From Delphinus delphis (taxonomy: Eukaryota > Chordata > Mammalia > Artiodactyla > Delphinidae): DNA of 64,000 bases. The position numbers were made by a program, and so were the translations under genes. Within the stretch, counting starts at the first letter, position 1; every line of letters begins with the position of its first letter. Shown piece by piece: positions 12,335 through 24,539 of the stretch. A model generated the notes under the pieces. It saw only the letters and a list, made by a program, of their open reading frames with translations, did no database searches and was not told the origin of the DNA. The DNA lies in assembly GCF_949987515.2 (NCBI RefSeq), contig NC_082696.1:64116447-64180446 (forward strand). Reading direction: 5' to 3'.

Positions 12335-12508
12335 TAGAAGATAGGTCAGGACTTTGAGGGCCATAAAGGCTGTTATATGTACTCATTATTGTAGTGTGAA
12401 AGCAGCCATAGACAATATGTAAACAAATGGGCATTTGTTTCAATAAAACTTTATTTTTTAAAACATGGTACATTTGATTTTACCTGTAGACCATAGTCTG
12501 CTGACACA
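12335..12508 (+). mobile_element. MER-type non-autonomous DNA element (copy B)
   Basis: Same element as at 11.2 kb but in the opposite orientation. Landmarks are 'gactttgagggccataaag', 'gaaagcagccatagacaat', 'aaataaaactttattt'-like and 'accatagtctgctgac'. More diverged than copy A at its start. Confidence 0.7.
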
Positions 12509-13914
12509 CGTTCTAGGTCCATGGTTGTCACAGGAGACTGAATGCAAGATGAACCCCTAGAATGTGAGAAAAAATAGGAGACTTTCATTTATGTATATTT
12601 GTCTTATCCTTTAGAAATTCCAGTTATATATGTACCTTATGGTATAGAATATATGTGAAGAATAATGTCTGACTACGATTTAAATATAAATATGTATACA
12701 TATATTGGAGGTGCTTGTTCAATATTGTTCTACTAAGGTGGGTATATGACAAAAAGATATATAGACAACTGCTTTAGGTAGTAGAGAATAATTGAATGAT
12801 TGTACATTTTTAAAATCAATGAAGTAAACTAACTAGATTTGTTTTTCAGAAGGATACTTTTTTGAGCTGTATTTTCATTATATTTAATTTTTTTTTACCA
12901 GGAGTACAGCTGTCGTTTTCTTTTTAATTCAGAAGTTTTCTTAATTTGGTTTCTTATCAAAGATTGGATTATCTTAGTTTTATCAAATATAATGTTTCCT
13001 GATAGTTGTCCCAAATTGAAGCCATAAAAACGTCAGTATTACAGAAAGTAATAATAGCAAAAAATAATAAAGAATTTTAGTAACTTGATGTGATCTTGTT
13101 GCACCAAACTAACTCAGTGCAATTTTTGGTTTTACTTGGAGAAAACAGTGAAACCATTCAGCAGAGCAAGTCTAATCCTCATGATAGGAGAGATGAAGTA
13201 ATTAAATGGTGAAATCTCTGAACTACTAATGCCAAAGGAATATTAAAAGGGATAACATAGAATATATCATGATTTAATACAATGCGAAAAATGCATTGTT
13301 AAGCTATGACTGAAACAGGAATTCTTCCTCTCAGAGAGAGTGGAATGCACATTTCAGAATTAATATGGTACAACAAAGACAACAGGAAAGAACTCATCAG
13401 GCTGAAAGGACAGGTAAAAGACCAAGAAAACAGACAAATCCATTATCGTTTTAATATAAGAGGATACATTTTCTAGAAAATAACAGAAGGAAAACTTCTT
13501 CTGCAGACATCTATTAGGGAAAGTTTGTTCTCAAAGAGGGAAGAAGTCAAGCATGCACATTTTTCCTAGAGTTTTAATTTAAACACAGGAAGTAACCAAA
13601 TCCTAGCATAGAAGACTACAAAAAGAGTACAGTAGAGGCTTAACAAAATCAGAAAAAAGTGGAATCCAGACAGGATGAGAACAGATACTATACTCTTGGC
13701 CATCAAGGAGGATGCTTGAAAATTGTGGTATCCTCAGGGGTGACCCAATTTGCACTCTGACCTTCATATCACTGCCACTCCACCTCAGGCTCTACTCTGT
13801 GTCCTATCTTTCAAGGTAGTATAACCAAAAATTGTGCCAACTAAAACTTCACCCTCCGTTTCTATTCATCTTGCTCATTTACTCAGTATCCCTCTGCAAT
13901 AATCTTTCTGCCTT
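12509..13914. other. Gene-free AT-rich sequence
   Basis: No gene or clear repeat is recognised. Some segments could be very old L1 remnants. Confidence 0.45.
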
Positions 13915-15323
13915 ACTTTTTAAAATTTATTTTAATTGAAGTATAATTGAATTGTAATATATTAGTTTCAGGTTTACAACATAGTAATTCAATATTTTTA
14001 TACATTATGAAATGATCGCTACTCTAAGTCTAGTTACCATGTGTCATAATATGAAGTTATTACAATATTATTGATTATATTCCCTATGCCATACATTACA
14101 TCCCCATGATTTATTTATTTTGTAACTGGAAGTTTGTATCTCTTAAGCCTTTGCTCCTATCTTGCCCATCCCCCCACACCCCTCCCCTCTGGCAACCACT
14201 AGTTTGTTCTCTGTATCTATGAGTCTATTTCTGTATTGTTACGTTTGTTCATTTGTTTTGTTTTTTTAGATTCCACATACAAGTGAAATCATACAGTATT
14301 TGTCTTTCTCTGGCTGACTTATTTCACTTAGCATAATACTATCTAGGTCCATCCTTGTCACAAGTGGCAAGATTTCATTCTTTTTATGAGTAATATTCCA
14401 TTGAATTTTACATATATATGTATGCATACCATTGTATATATACATATATGTATATATACCCATTGTATATTTATTATATATATATTTGTATATATACCAT
14501 GTTTTCTTTATTCATTCATCTATTTATAGGCTCTTAGGTTGCTTCCATATCTTGGCTATTGTAAGTAATGCTGCAGTGCAACGTTGGGGTGCATATATCT
14601 TTTTGAGTTAACATTTTTGTTTACTTCGGATAAATACCCAGAAGTGAAATCCTGGATTTTATGGTGGTTCTTTTTTAATTTTCTGAGGAAAGTCCATAAT
14701 ATTTTCCACAGTGGTTGTACCAATTTACTTTCCCACGGACAGTACATGAGGATTCCCTTTTCACCACATCCTCACCTAAACATGTTTTTTGTTGTCTTTT
14801 AGATAAAAAACATTTTCCATTCTGACAGGTGTGAAGTGATATCTCACTGTGGTTTCAGTTTGCGTTTCCCCTATGATTGGTGATGTTGAGCATCTTTTCA
14901 TGTGTGCATGTTAGCCATCTGTATCTGTTCTTTGGAAAAATGTCTATTCAGGTCCTCTACCAATTTTTTAATCGGATTTTTTTAAATTTTATTTTATTTT
15001 TTGCGGTACGCGGGCCTCTCACTGCTGTGGCCTCTCCCGTTGTGGAGCACAGGCTCCAGACACACAGGCTCAGCAGCCATGGCTCATGGGCCCAGCTGCT
15101 CCGCATCATGTGGGATCTTCCTGGACCGGGGCACGAACCCGTGTCCCCTGCGTCGGCAGGTGGACTCAATCACTGCACCACCAGGGAAACCCTCGGATTG
15201 TTTTTTGAGTTGTATGAGTTCTTTATATATTTTGGATATTGACCCCGTATCAGACGCATCATTTGCAAATATCTTCTCCCATTCAGTAGGTTGCTTTTCG
15301 TTTGTTGATAGTTTATTTTGCTG
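13915..15323 (-). mobile_element. 5'-truncated L1 LINE (ORF2 end plus 3' UTR)
   Basis: The minus strand reads as the C-terminal part of L1 ORF2 followed by its 3' UTR; the tail end is near 13915-13925. The frame at 14556-14747 (minus) gives a degraded ORF2 C-terminal stretch with 'LVQPLWKILWTFLRKLKK'. An AT-rich TATA/TATG expansion occupies about 14400-14510. The copy is interrupted by a CHR-2 SINE at 14979-15192; L1 sequence resumes directly after it and ends near 15323. It is older than the L1 at the right edge of the window. Confidence 0.85.
14979..15192 (-). mobile_element. CHR-2 type SINE nested in L1 (copy 3)
   Basis: The inverted SINE has a degenerate T/A-rich tail (14979-15000) and a body with several CpG-to-TpG/CpA changes relative to the other copies, so it is among the older ones. 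The L1 bases TCGGATT at 14972-14978 reappear at 15193-15199 as the target-site duplication, proving insertion into the pre-existing L1. The 121- and 174-codon plus-strand frames and the 70-codon minus-strand frame are read through SINE and L1 sequence and are not genes. Confidence 0.93.
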
Positions 15324-17019
15324 TGTTGATTTTCTACCTCATTTAGAATTCAAATCAGTTGGCTCCAATAAATTGTATTATCAATTATTTATTTCCAGAT
15401 TAGATTGGGTTCTTGGATTCATCATTACAATCACTCTTTTGTACAAACACTCTATCTTACTTAAAAATAACAGATTATCAATTGAGTTTTTATTAAATAA
15501 CTATTTGCATGTATTACTGTTGTAATACCACCGCGTGTTATTTTAGCAAAATTGCATGGAATGGATGAGTGATATTGTTTAGATGTAGAAGGGAACAGTG
15601 AATAATGATTGGAAGCTTCCTGGAGGCAGTGTGGCTTGCTTAAGAATTTCAGAACGTACAGAAATTGAATGGATGGTAGGGCATGTGTGGGGAGGCTCTG
15701 ATAATAAATGAGATGACTAAAATATGAGGTTGGTCTAAGGAATAAGGACAAGGAATTAAGATTAGTAAAAAGTTCCAAAAATACTTGAAAAGTATAAGGT
15801 TCATCCTTGCATATACCAGTTATAAAACTTGTAAAAACTTAACAGCAGAGACCACTGGGCAGGACACACATTGAACAGCAATCTATTTTTTAGGATGCAT
15901 TCTTAGTCAAATAATAACACTTTTCATGGGTAGGGAGAGCATTATTTTTTCAACAAAAATATCTCTGAATTTTATATACTGGATTATATTTAGTCTCTTA
16001 GGCATTAATTTATATATATGAAAATTATAAAATTAATTAAGTTAAATGTTGAGTATTTGATTAAGTCTCTTTTATATAATGTCATGCCCAATCATTTTTA
16101 TGGCTCCAATATATTTAGCATGACATGGTAAACAAGATTAAAAGCACAAAAGCTACTTACTGAGCTCAATCAGCATTTTCCCCATGGTCTGCATTTATTA
16201 CAGACTTTCATTTGCAACTTGGTATAAATTGAAATCTAAGTGTGTATATTAAAGACAATTAATCATATTATGTTAATGGCTTCCTATATCTTGATGTATG
16301 ACAGCCATCTTCTGCTTTCATTAATTCTGTGTCATATTTTAGGATCTAAAAATGTAATTTCAAATATTGGGACAAAATTCAAGATTTGCATAGTTACATA
16401 TCAGAGAAAAAAACTTTCTTAGTAGTGGACAAAAAATAGTTGCACTTAAGAAATATAGTAATGACAGAAAATGTTCTAGATTTTCCTTCTAAAGAAACAG
16501 ACAACACATTATAGAACACAATGAAAATAAGGGATCAATGTATATAAGCCTTAACTTAGCAAAAAAAAAAAGTTTCATCGGTATCTTAACCCCAAACATA
16601 TATGTTTTACATCACATGGGGGGTAAGAAGGAAAGATGAGTCTACCTCTGAATCAATAGCCATAAATTACATTCTAAAAACACCTGTACTTTCATTATTC
16701 TAGATAGTGTCTCTTAGGACTAGCTATTGCCTGGGACCTGAGAAGGGAGGATGCAGAGAAACAAAGTAAACTTGTGATGACACTCATTCTTTGTCTAGCC
16801 AGGTACCTTATTAATGGCTATTGTGGAGAATGGTCTCTCTATATACATGCTTTATGATCTATTATTAATTCATTCTGAGTTAACATGTATTAACCTAACC
16901 AGTCAAATATGTCAGAATATGCAGTCTACTAGGTTCATGTAATGTGCATTTATAGTATCAGATTCACTGAACCTGTTGTCAAGAGGCAAAGGAGTCAAGG
17001 TTTGGACTAATAATTATAA
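15324..17019. other. Gene-free AT-rich sequence
   Basis: No gene or named repeat is recognised. The 105-codon minus-strand frame at 15461-15778 has no domain features. Confidence 0.5.
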
Positions 17020-17165
17020 TAACTATAATTATAACTAATAACTTATAGTATATTATAATATTATATTATATAATATTAATATATATTATATATAATATAA
17101 TACATATATAATATATATGAAATATATAATATATAATATAATATTATAATAATTATAATAATTTA
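17020..17165. repeat. Nearly pure A/T tract with many palindromes
   Basis: About 145 bases contain almost only A and T, in interwoven TATAATATTATA-type units. Many self-complementary stretches could extrude as cruciforms. No clean repeat unit is kept, so it is a degenerate AT microsatellite. Confidence 0.9.
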
Positions 17166-17559
17166 AAGAGCATTTATTTACAAAGTGACTGTTTACAAAG
17201 GTGGGAGTGGGGTCTATGAAACCACAAGGAATTCTATAGTAACCCAGGGCTAGAAGCAGCAAGCCCAGAGGACAGAAGAAGGAAGATGTTATACATCCAG
17301 TAGGATAATTGGGTAATAGACACCCTACTTTTTTTCTTCTTTCCTCCATTCCCCTGCTGTGGCTTCCCAGTGGACGAAGCCAACTTGAAGCCAGAAAATT
17401 GAGGAATCCATTGATATAATTCCATATAGGTCACACTTCTGTGGCAGAAAGCAGAAGGAGGGGGTTAAGAATGAATTTGTGAAGACAAACAGAAGATATC
17501 TGGCAGAGATACCACAAAAAAAAGCTCAATAAATTCCAAAAATGAGGAAAAGCTCAAGG

Positions 17560-18720
17560 ATACATTCACTCTGACCCCAATAAAATAAAAAGTAAAATTT
17601 TAATAACAATTTAAACTAAAAAATGTACACTCATTAACCGATTACTTGGTTCACCATCCCTTCTTAAGACTCCTTATTTCCTCATATTTTTTTCCAAACC
17701 ATATTAGTTCCTATAGTAGTTCTTTAGTAGTTCTTTCAGGAAAGTCTTTAATTTTAAATTCTGTCTTTATATGTGAGACCCAGTGGTAGACAAAGAAATT
17801 AATCTGGGAAGCAAATAGTAACACATTCATAAAACTAATAAATGTTGACTATAAAAATACTAATATGTGGGAATTAAAATACAAAGTTTTTGAAACAAGA
17901 ATATGGAAGATAGAATTAGGGAACTCAGTGTTAAAACACTCTAAGATATTCACAGCATTCGAGACAACAAAGATATTGATACCTCATTATTAAACATGAG
18001 CATTAAAAAATTAATGGTAACTGAGAAAGATTAGGACATCTAAACCAATTGATGGTAAAAAAGAATAAAAGAGTACTTGGTCAATCAAACAGAAGGTAGG
18101 AAAGGAGAAAAAGAGGACAAAGAAAAACAAACATGCTAATTAGAAGATAGCAATTAGTATGTTAGAACTAAATCAAAATAAATGAAGACATTTAAATAGC
18201 CTACTAAGAAAAAATTATCCAATTAAATTAAAAATATAACTCAGTTTCATGCTGTTTACAAGACATACTTGAAACCAAATGAAATAAAGGAATGGAAAAA
18301 TATCTTCCAGGGACACTTGCTATAGCCATATTTGGGAAAAAAAAGTCTATCAGTAGGGTAAACATATATGTGTGTGTGTATATATGTATATAATGTATAT
18401 CTAATGAAATATTATACAGAATATAAATATGTGAACTGAATCTATATATATTAATATAAGTCCATATTAAAATAGCATGGCTTTGGAAAAACATTTTGCT
18501 TAATTATGCATATGCTATAAAGAATTTATATTTATTTAAATTCATAAATCAACAGTATGATATATTTTTCTGTAATAAAAACATGAAGATTAACACTGGA
18601 AACATACATATCAAATTAATGATAGTGGTGATTCTTCAGAGAGAGGGAGGTAAGTCAGTTGAGAGAGTGATCAAATGATTCTTTAATATTGATATAAATT
18701 AAAACTGAATGTTAATATTT
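17560..18720 (+). mobile_element. Possible old L1 (L1M) 3' region
   Basis: The plus strand looks like a decayed L1 3' region: 'tgggaattaaaatacaaa' (about 17868), ORF2-like A-rich sequence around 18240-18310, 'gaaatattatacagaat' (about 18406) and 'atgatagtggtgattcttc' (about 18620). There is no intact frame. The call rests on style and order of landmarks and is tentative. Confidence 0.4.
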
Positions 18721-19179
18721 GTGATTTCTGGATATTTAGTAATTAACGTTTGTTGCGTTACTCCTTGTGTTTTGTTTTGTTTTTGTTTTTGTTTTACTTA
18801 TTCAATTTTTTAAGGCAGACAAAGAGGAGGTTTGCAAGAGAAATAGAACATGGGGAGCAGAGGAGGTTAATATTATACATGCTTCTCAACACATGGTTGG
18901 TGAGATATGCCACAAAAAATGAGATATTGACAGAGATAAAGATCAGACATCATGGACACACAGATGTCCTCGTGCTCAGAATCTCAGCCAGTATGTTCAT
19001 CTCTATTCTTGGCATTAGAGCTTGTAATTTTTTCAGTTTATTATTTCTTTAAAACATAGCTTAAACTTCTCTTTGTTTCATTTGCCCTTTATTATATGGA
19101 AGACATTAAGATAACACAAAAATGCTTGGACAAAAGTGGTCCCAGAGAAGAAAAGGATAATCAATGGCATATACAACTC
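18721..19179. other. Gene-free sequence with a (GTTTT)n patch
   Basis: A GTTTT-type run lies at about 18766-18794. The 100-codon plus-strand frame starting there (18750-19052) begins with a Phe/Leu-rich artefact of that run and shows no domain. Confidence 0.45.
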
Positions 19180-19880
19180 CCTAAGGACAAAGCAAACAAA
19201 TGAGAATTTTCTGGCCTGGGAGGATAAAAGGGACCTTGAAGTAAAACCCTTAATGCAGCCCTGTAATGGCAGATGGTCACAGTAGACTTACTTAAGGCTG
19301 ATAAGGGGTCATACAGGTTGTTAGTGGAGGCCATAATGTAAATGAGCGAGGTAGGCCAGGCTTTAGTACAGGTAACAGACAGCCTCAGTGTAGGGAAACT
19401 CCAAGGAGTGTTAGAGGCTCCTTCTAAACACTCAGCTCCAGTTGATGGTTTTAATTTAAAAAGTGGTCTTAGTGTTGTTGTGCTTCTGGTTTCTCAATGC
19501 AATATAAAAATTCTGATGGTTATGTGAAATCTCCTGATTTTTTAAATGCCAGAAACAAATTCAGATTTATAGCATTGCACTGGCCAATACTGTGAAACAA
19601 GAAACCCTGGCTTTGGGCTACCGTTGGCCACCAGGATGAGACCAATTGAGTCAGCACAGGTGGTTACCCTTAGGATGAAGTTTCTGGAAGCCTTGGTCAG
19701 AGTCCCAGACCCAAATCTCTCCCCTCAACCAAACAGGACAGTCAGTGCAGAAAACTCTCTCCCTCTATGTCCACTTAATTGTGTAGGCAGTTGTTGTTCA
19801 GCACACTGGCTGCTTTGTGCCTGCTGTAACCATAATAACATCCTTTAGAACTGTTGATCTCTGTGGCATCTTTCATCCTA
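19180..19880 (+). mobile_element. Possible LTR-like segment, family unknown
   Basis: This stretch is more GC-rich than its surroundings and has LTR-like features: a GGATAAAAGG motif near the start (about 19222) and a 3' part with CCATAATAACATCC followed by CTCTGTGGCATCTTTC (19828-19876). I could not name the family or locate matched ends or a target-site duplication. Confidence 0.25.
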
Positions 19881-21536
19881 TTGAAATGTGTATGCACAAA
19901 ACTGGATTCTGGATGTTATGTTGAGAATCTTTTCCCATGTGCTTGAAAGTTTTAGATGCATTTATGGCACTAGAGTCTAAAGTACATGTAAAATATTTGA
20001 GTGAGAGTCTAAAAGTTTGAAACTAGCCACCTTCTGGATTATATCGTAAGTAAAAATGAAGATGATAAAAATCTTACATGAGGAGATTTAGAATGAGAAC
20101 TGTTCCCGGGTTATATGCACAGGAATGGATTCCATGGTGGGAAAGAAGCTGAGCAAAGAATAGCACTTATGCTTGAGCACAAACTGCCAAGAAAGAGTTG
20201 TTTTTTAATTTGTGCACATGGTCACGTGTTTTCAGGGCTGAGCGTACATGATGGTACCCGCATAGCAGGAACTGAAAGCTCTCCACCAAGACTGAGACTC
20301 CTCTAAACCAGAAAAGTATCCTAATCTAAGATTTTTACAGCTAAGATGAATATCTCTTTGAGATGATTAGCGCAAAGATTTTCTCCTCTTGTTTATTTAA
20401 TTTCTCTACAGTTTCCATATTGTTAACAACCTGCCTTTCCTGTACATTCATATCTTACAGTAGGTTTCAAATTGGGTCAATAGTAAATCACATGAAACAA
20501 GTTCATTTCAAAATGTTTATCCTTCATACAAAATCCAATCATCAATCAAATATTTTTTTAAGTAAGCACATAATTTATTCTATAAGTTGAATAAAGACCA
20601 GAGAACAATATAGAGTAGAGGAAGCAAATACATTATGAATTATAGAAGCAAGTGAGTAAATAGGCAACATATCACCAATTATTACTAAGTGTGTTGGTAT
20701 TCTCATCCTCTGGATTTCCCAAATTGACATTACCATAACAGTTAAAATGAAAAAATAACAGTAATAAAATCATGTAGTTACTTGAAGGAAATAAGCATTA
20801 ATGGGTAGTTCTTAGAAAAGCAAATGAGTCATGGAGAGTATTCCAATCTTAGCTTTACTATTGCCCACTCCTGTCTTAAGTAGAGTTGAGCTGGCGTGTT
20901 GAGGTTGAGCTGAATTTCCACTTAGTTGCAAGTGTGCAGTAAAATGGTCATTATCACTAGGAATTTCGTCAAGGTTTCACTATTGAATCAATAATTGGGT
21001 TAGTGTTTGGTTCTATGTGTTTAATGAATCAATGACCTAGCTTTGCTTAAATGCCATATTATTAAATTATTGATTTGTCATAAACATGGTGTTTTGATCA
21101 CCTTTATTATTTCTGGTTTCTATTTGCTTTTAAGGATTAAAAGCATATGAAAGGCAAAGTGTATTGAAAGACAAATTTAGGTGCCACCTTCGTATGACAG
21201 CATCAGGAGAGGCTGTATCAACACTTTCAGACTCCTGACAACTTTATGTATATATAGACAATAGAGATTTTTAAAAAAGTTAATATAACTATATATTTTG
21301 TGAATTAGAATGGTTTCAGAGAGCAGCTTCACTAAAATTACAGTTGAATTGGTTTTATTGCTGTTCTATCTGGTGGCAGAATCAGTAAAAATCAATCATT
21401 CAAAACAGAAGTACTTTATTTACTGGAAAAAATATTCTGACTGAATATTAGGGTAGGTATACTTTGTTGATATTTGCCTAGATTAAAGTTTTACTTTCTT
21501 GTTCTTGGTATTCTATTTGGGCAAAAATGCATCATT
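19881..21536. other. Gene-free AT-rich sequence
   Basis: No gene or named repeat is recognised. Confidence 0.5.
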
Positions 21537-21551
21537 AAAAGATCATACATC

Positions 21552-21760
21552 GGGAGGGCTTCCCTGGTGGCGCAGTCGTTGAGAGTCCGCCTGCCGATGC
21601 AGGGGACACGGGTTCGTGCCCCGGTCCGGGAAGATCCCACATGCCGCGGAGCGGCTGGGCCCGTGAGCCATGGCCGCTGGGCCTGCGCGTCCGGAGCCTG
21701 TGCTCGGCAACGGGAGAGGCCACAACAGTGAGAGGCCCGCGTAACGCAAAAAAAAAAAAA
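21552..21760 (+). mobile_element. CHR-2 type tRNA-derived SINE (copy 4, best preserved)
   Basis: A full-length plus-strand copy: the GGAGGGCTTCCCTGG head, the A-box region in TGGCGCAGTCGTTGAGAG, the B-box-like GGTTCGTGCC at 21611-21620, a CpG-rich tRNA-unrelated body, and a poly-A tail to about 21760. The target-site duplication is perfect over 15 bases (AAAAGATCATACATC at 21537-21551 and again at 21761-21775). The intact tail, long perfect duplication and retained CpGs make this one of the youngest insertions. Overlapping 80-95 codon frames are artefacts. Confidence 0.97.
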
Positions 21761-21775
21761 AAAAGATCATACATC

Positions 21776-23112
21776 TTAACGTACAAAGATATTTCAAAAT
21801 AAAAAATATATAAAATGAAGAATACATCTTGTATCTTTCCTTTTCTCTATTTTCTAATTCTTAATTTTTTAGTTTTTTTAAAATTTAACTTATAAATATA
21901 TGAAAGAGATAGATTTGTTAAATATAAATCCTGAATAACTCCTGGTAGATTTTTATTCAACTGTCTTATTTTTTTCATTTATGCATTCTGATCAGGGTGC
22001 ACTATTTGGTTAACAATTTTTTTTTCCTAAAACTCAAAAATCTATAATTTGCTTCTAGTTTTCAACTTGCAGTGATTCATTACACAATTAGTTGACTACC
22101 TTCCCTAGAAGACATCCACCTATTGACTTTTCAGTGCTTATTTTTCTTGAGATTCTCTACTGTCTCCAAGGGAATTGTACACAGTGGAGCTTCTTTTTGG
22201 AGTGATGTATATGTTCTTTGGTAGTTAAACTTTCACTCAGTTCTTAATACAACTGAAGACAGAGCTCATTAATCATACCCCAAAGCATAGAACTATGGTT
22301 ATACCTCTGTTGTTTCAAGGTAATAAGTAAGATCTGTTATCTTTTATGTCCAAAGAGATTTACTCAACTGGTCATTATACAACTATAGCCATTAACTTAC
22401 CTTCTGTTAACTATTGCTCTGTATTTCAACATCAATAGTTCATTCAGCTGTGGTTATATGTGCATTAGAAGACTACACAGAAATAAAATTGTTAAAATAT
22501 TCAATAGCCTAAAAACTTTTATAAAGACTTTAGTTTGTTTTTGAGGTATCTGAAAGGATTTCATTTTTTAATCTTTTAAATAATAAACTTAAAAGATTAA
22601 CCTCTGAAAAACCTAAAGTATTTTAATTATGACTAAATGATCCATCCTTATGTATATGAGCATATGTGTGTATACACAATTGAGAACATTTTTTTAAAAG
22701 AGCTGCTGGTTATAATTATTTTAAGTGATTTTTATTCTACTAATAAATGTGTTTAGTGTGGACTAGACTCAAGTCTGCAGTCTCCCTCCAGTCTGAATCC
22801 ATCCTGTCTCCACTCCTGTTTACACTCCTCCCCTCCCACAGTGTACTGTAAGCCCTTCTGATGATCAGACATCCGCCCACTGTCCTGCCTCCTCCTCCGA
22901 CCCGGACATTCCTCCTGCCCTGTCTCCAAAACACTTCCAATATGTCTTCTGAAAATCTGACTCTTTATTTATCAAAATCCCTGATATTTTCCTGCTTTCT
23001 TTAAGAATGTTCTTCCCTCTCTCCTGCTTCATGGTATGATGCAGGGGTCTCACTTCCAATGAAAAGTCAATCCATCTTCATCAGCTGAATCAAACACACT
23101 CCAGTTTTTCCT
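21776..23112. other. Gene-free sequence
   Basis: No gene is recognised. The part at 22770-23060 is richer in C and T on the plus strand than its surroundings and may be an unrecognised old repeat upstream of the ERVL-type LTR. Confidence 0.45.
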
Positions 23113-23541
23113 GCTTGTGAGATAATAGGAACATGTATCTCTATGGGTCTGTGCCCCCCGGTTCCTGGCACAGAACTCCTAAAAGCCCTTGTAAATTCCT
23201 AAGTGGTACAAACACTAGGAGCATCTTTTGTTCTAAGGAGGTGACTCTGGGTGGCTCCTGGGTGGGGCTGGTCACCAGAAAGACCAAGCCAGGATTAGAA
23301 GCTTGGGATTTTCAGCACTACCACTCATCTACCAGAGAGGGGAGGAGGTCTACAAACAGAATTGAAAATTGATCATGCCTACACGAGGAAGCTGCCATAA
23401 AATCCTAATAGTACAGCGTTCAGAGAGCTTCCAGGCTGGGGAACACGTCCACACTGAGAGCGTGATGCACCCCAACTTCAGGAGAACAGAAGGTCCTGCC
23501 CTCTGGCCCCTCCCAGACCTCACCTTCTGTATCTCTACATC

Positions 23542-23587
23542 TGGCTCTTCATCTGTATCCTTTATGGCTCTTCATCTATATCCTTTG
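23542..23587 (+). repeat. 23-bp tandem duplication inside the LTR
   Basis: The unit TGGCTCTTCATCTGTATCC plus four bases at 23542-23564 is followed immediately by a copy (23565-23587) with two mismatches. A shorter 'tcatatccttta' echo follows. This is a slippage product in the region upstream of the LTR polyadenylation area. Confidence 0.9.
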
Positions 23588-23742
23588 TCATATCCTTTAA
23601 TACACTGGTAAACATAAGTAAGTGTTTCCCTGAGTTCTGTGAGCTGCTGTAGCGAACCAGCAGAACCCAAGGAGAGAGTCATTTAAACCTCTGATCTATA
23701 GCTGGTTGGTCAGGAGCACAGGTGACAGCCTGGGTCTGAAGG

Positions 23743-23787
23743 GCGTGTGTGTGTGTGTGTGTATGTGTGTGGGGGGGGGGGGTGGGG
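23743..23787. repeat. (GT)n microsatellite joined to a G12 run
   Basis: GT repeats (23743-23770, one interruption) run into 12 G, one T and four more G (23771-23787). The tract sits where the LTR family has a short G-rich stretch, so it grew from the LTR. The G runs may form a quadruplex. Confidence 0.95.
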
Positions 23788-24315
23788 AGCAGTCTTGTAG
23801 GACGGAGCCCTTAACCTGTAAGATTTGACACTACCTCTAGGTAGATAGTGTAAGAGTTGAGTCAAATTGTATGTAGGACACCCATGTGGTGTTGCAGAAA
23901 ATTGTTGTGGGGAAAACAAAACAAAACTCCACACACTTGATGACCAGAAGTGTCAGAAGGGAAGTGTTCTGTGTGAGTAGTAAAGAAGACTCACAAGAAA
24001 GAAACACACAGTAGGGAAGAACTACCTCAATCTACCATGCTCCCCACTCTCTGTTTTCTACTTCTCATTCTCAACTGCCCCGCTCCCCTTGGCCTTCATA
24101 TACGCTGTAGGAGGACCCATCTGAAACACAGTCTGAGTCCCTTCCCTTTCCATCTCTCTGTTTCTACGCACAGTCAATATCACTTCCTCCTTATTCACTG
24201 ATTTTTCGTTTCCCATTCACCCTTCAGCTCATTTCACCTAGGATTGAAAGACTTAGCAGACTAACAAAACGTACAACTAGATAAATTTAAATATATAAAC
24301 AACAAATCATTTTTG

Positions 24316-24320
<5 letters not shown>

Positions 24321-24346
<26 letters not shown>
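24321..24346. repeat. (TG)13 microsatellite
   Basis: A pure TG dinucleotide run of about 13 units. Confidence 0.97.
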
Positions 24347-24347
<1 letters not shown>

Positions 24348-24539
24348 GTATGTTCCAAATACTGCATATATTTTATCTGGCAACCCTAATTTCCCAAACA
24401 TTCACCTTTCCTCATGAGCCAAAACTGCTCTTGTTTGGATCAGAAATAATATCTTGGTTGCTAATCCAACTTCCTAAGAAACAGAGAAGACCCCTTAACT
24501 CACTTGGAACAGCCTGAGAATGCCAGGTAATTAACACTT

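Larger units (their letters stand above)
23113..23980 (+). mobile_element. ERVL-type solo LTR (MLT2/MER21-like)
   Basis: The sequence starts around TGTGAGATAATAGG, passes a 'gggtctgtgccccccggttc' segment, a 'tccataaaa'-like promoter-proximal region, 'gtaaacataagtaagtgttt' (about 23608), 'ccctgagttctgtgagc' and 'acctgtaagatttgacac', and ends near 23980 after 'agtgttctgtgtgagtag'. This order is that of a known family of ERVL-related LTRs. No internal retroviral sequence adjoins it, so it is a solo LTR. It carries two local expansions, a 23-bp tandem duplication and a GT/G run. The subfamily is not certain. Confidence 0.7.

Noticed and set aside
15001..15525. 174-codon plus-strand open frame, the longest in the window
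   Set aside because: It starts inside an inverted CHR-2 SINE and runs on through antisense L1 sequence; it has no domain and no start context of a gene.
21580..21640. tRNA-like sequence with A and B boxes
   Set aside because: It is the tRNA-derived head of a CHR-2 SINE, not a functional tRNA gene: no cloverleaf is preserved, and a SINE body and A-tail follow.
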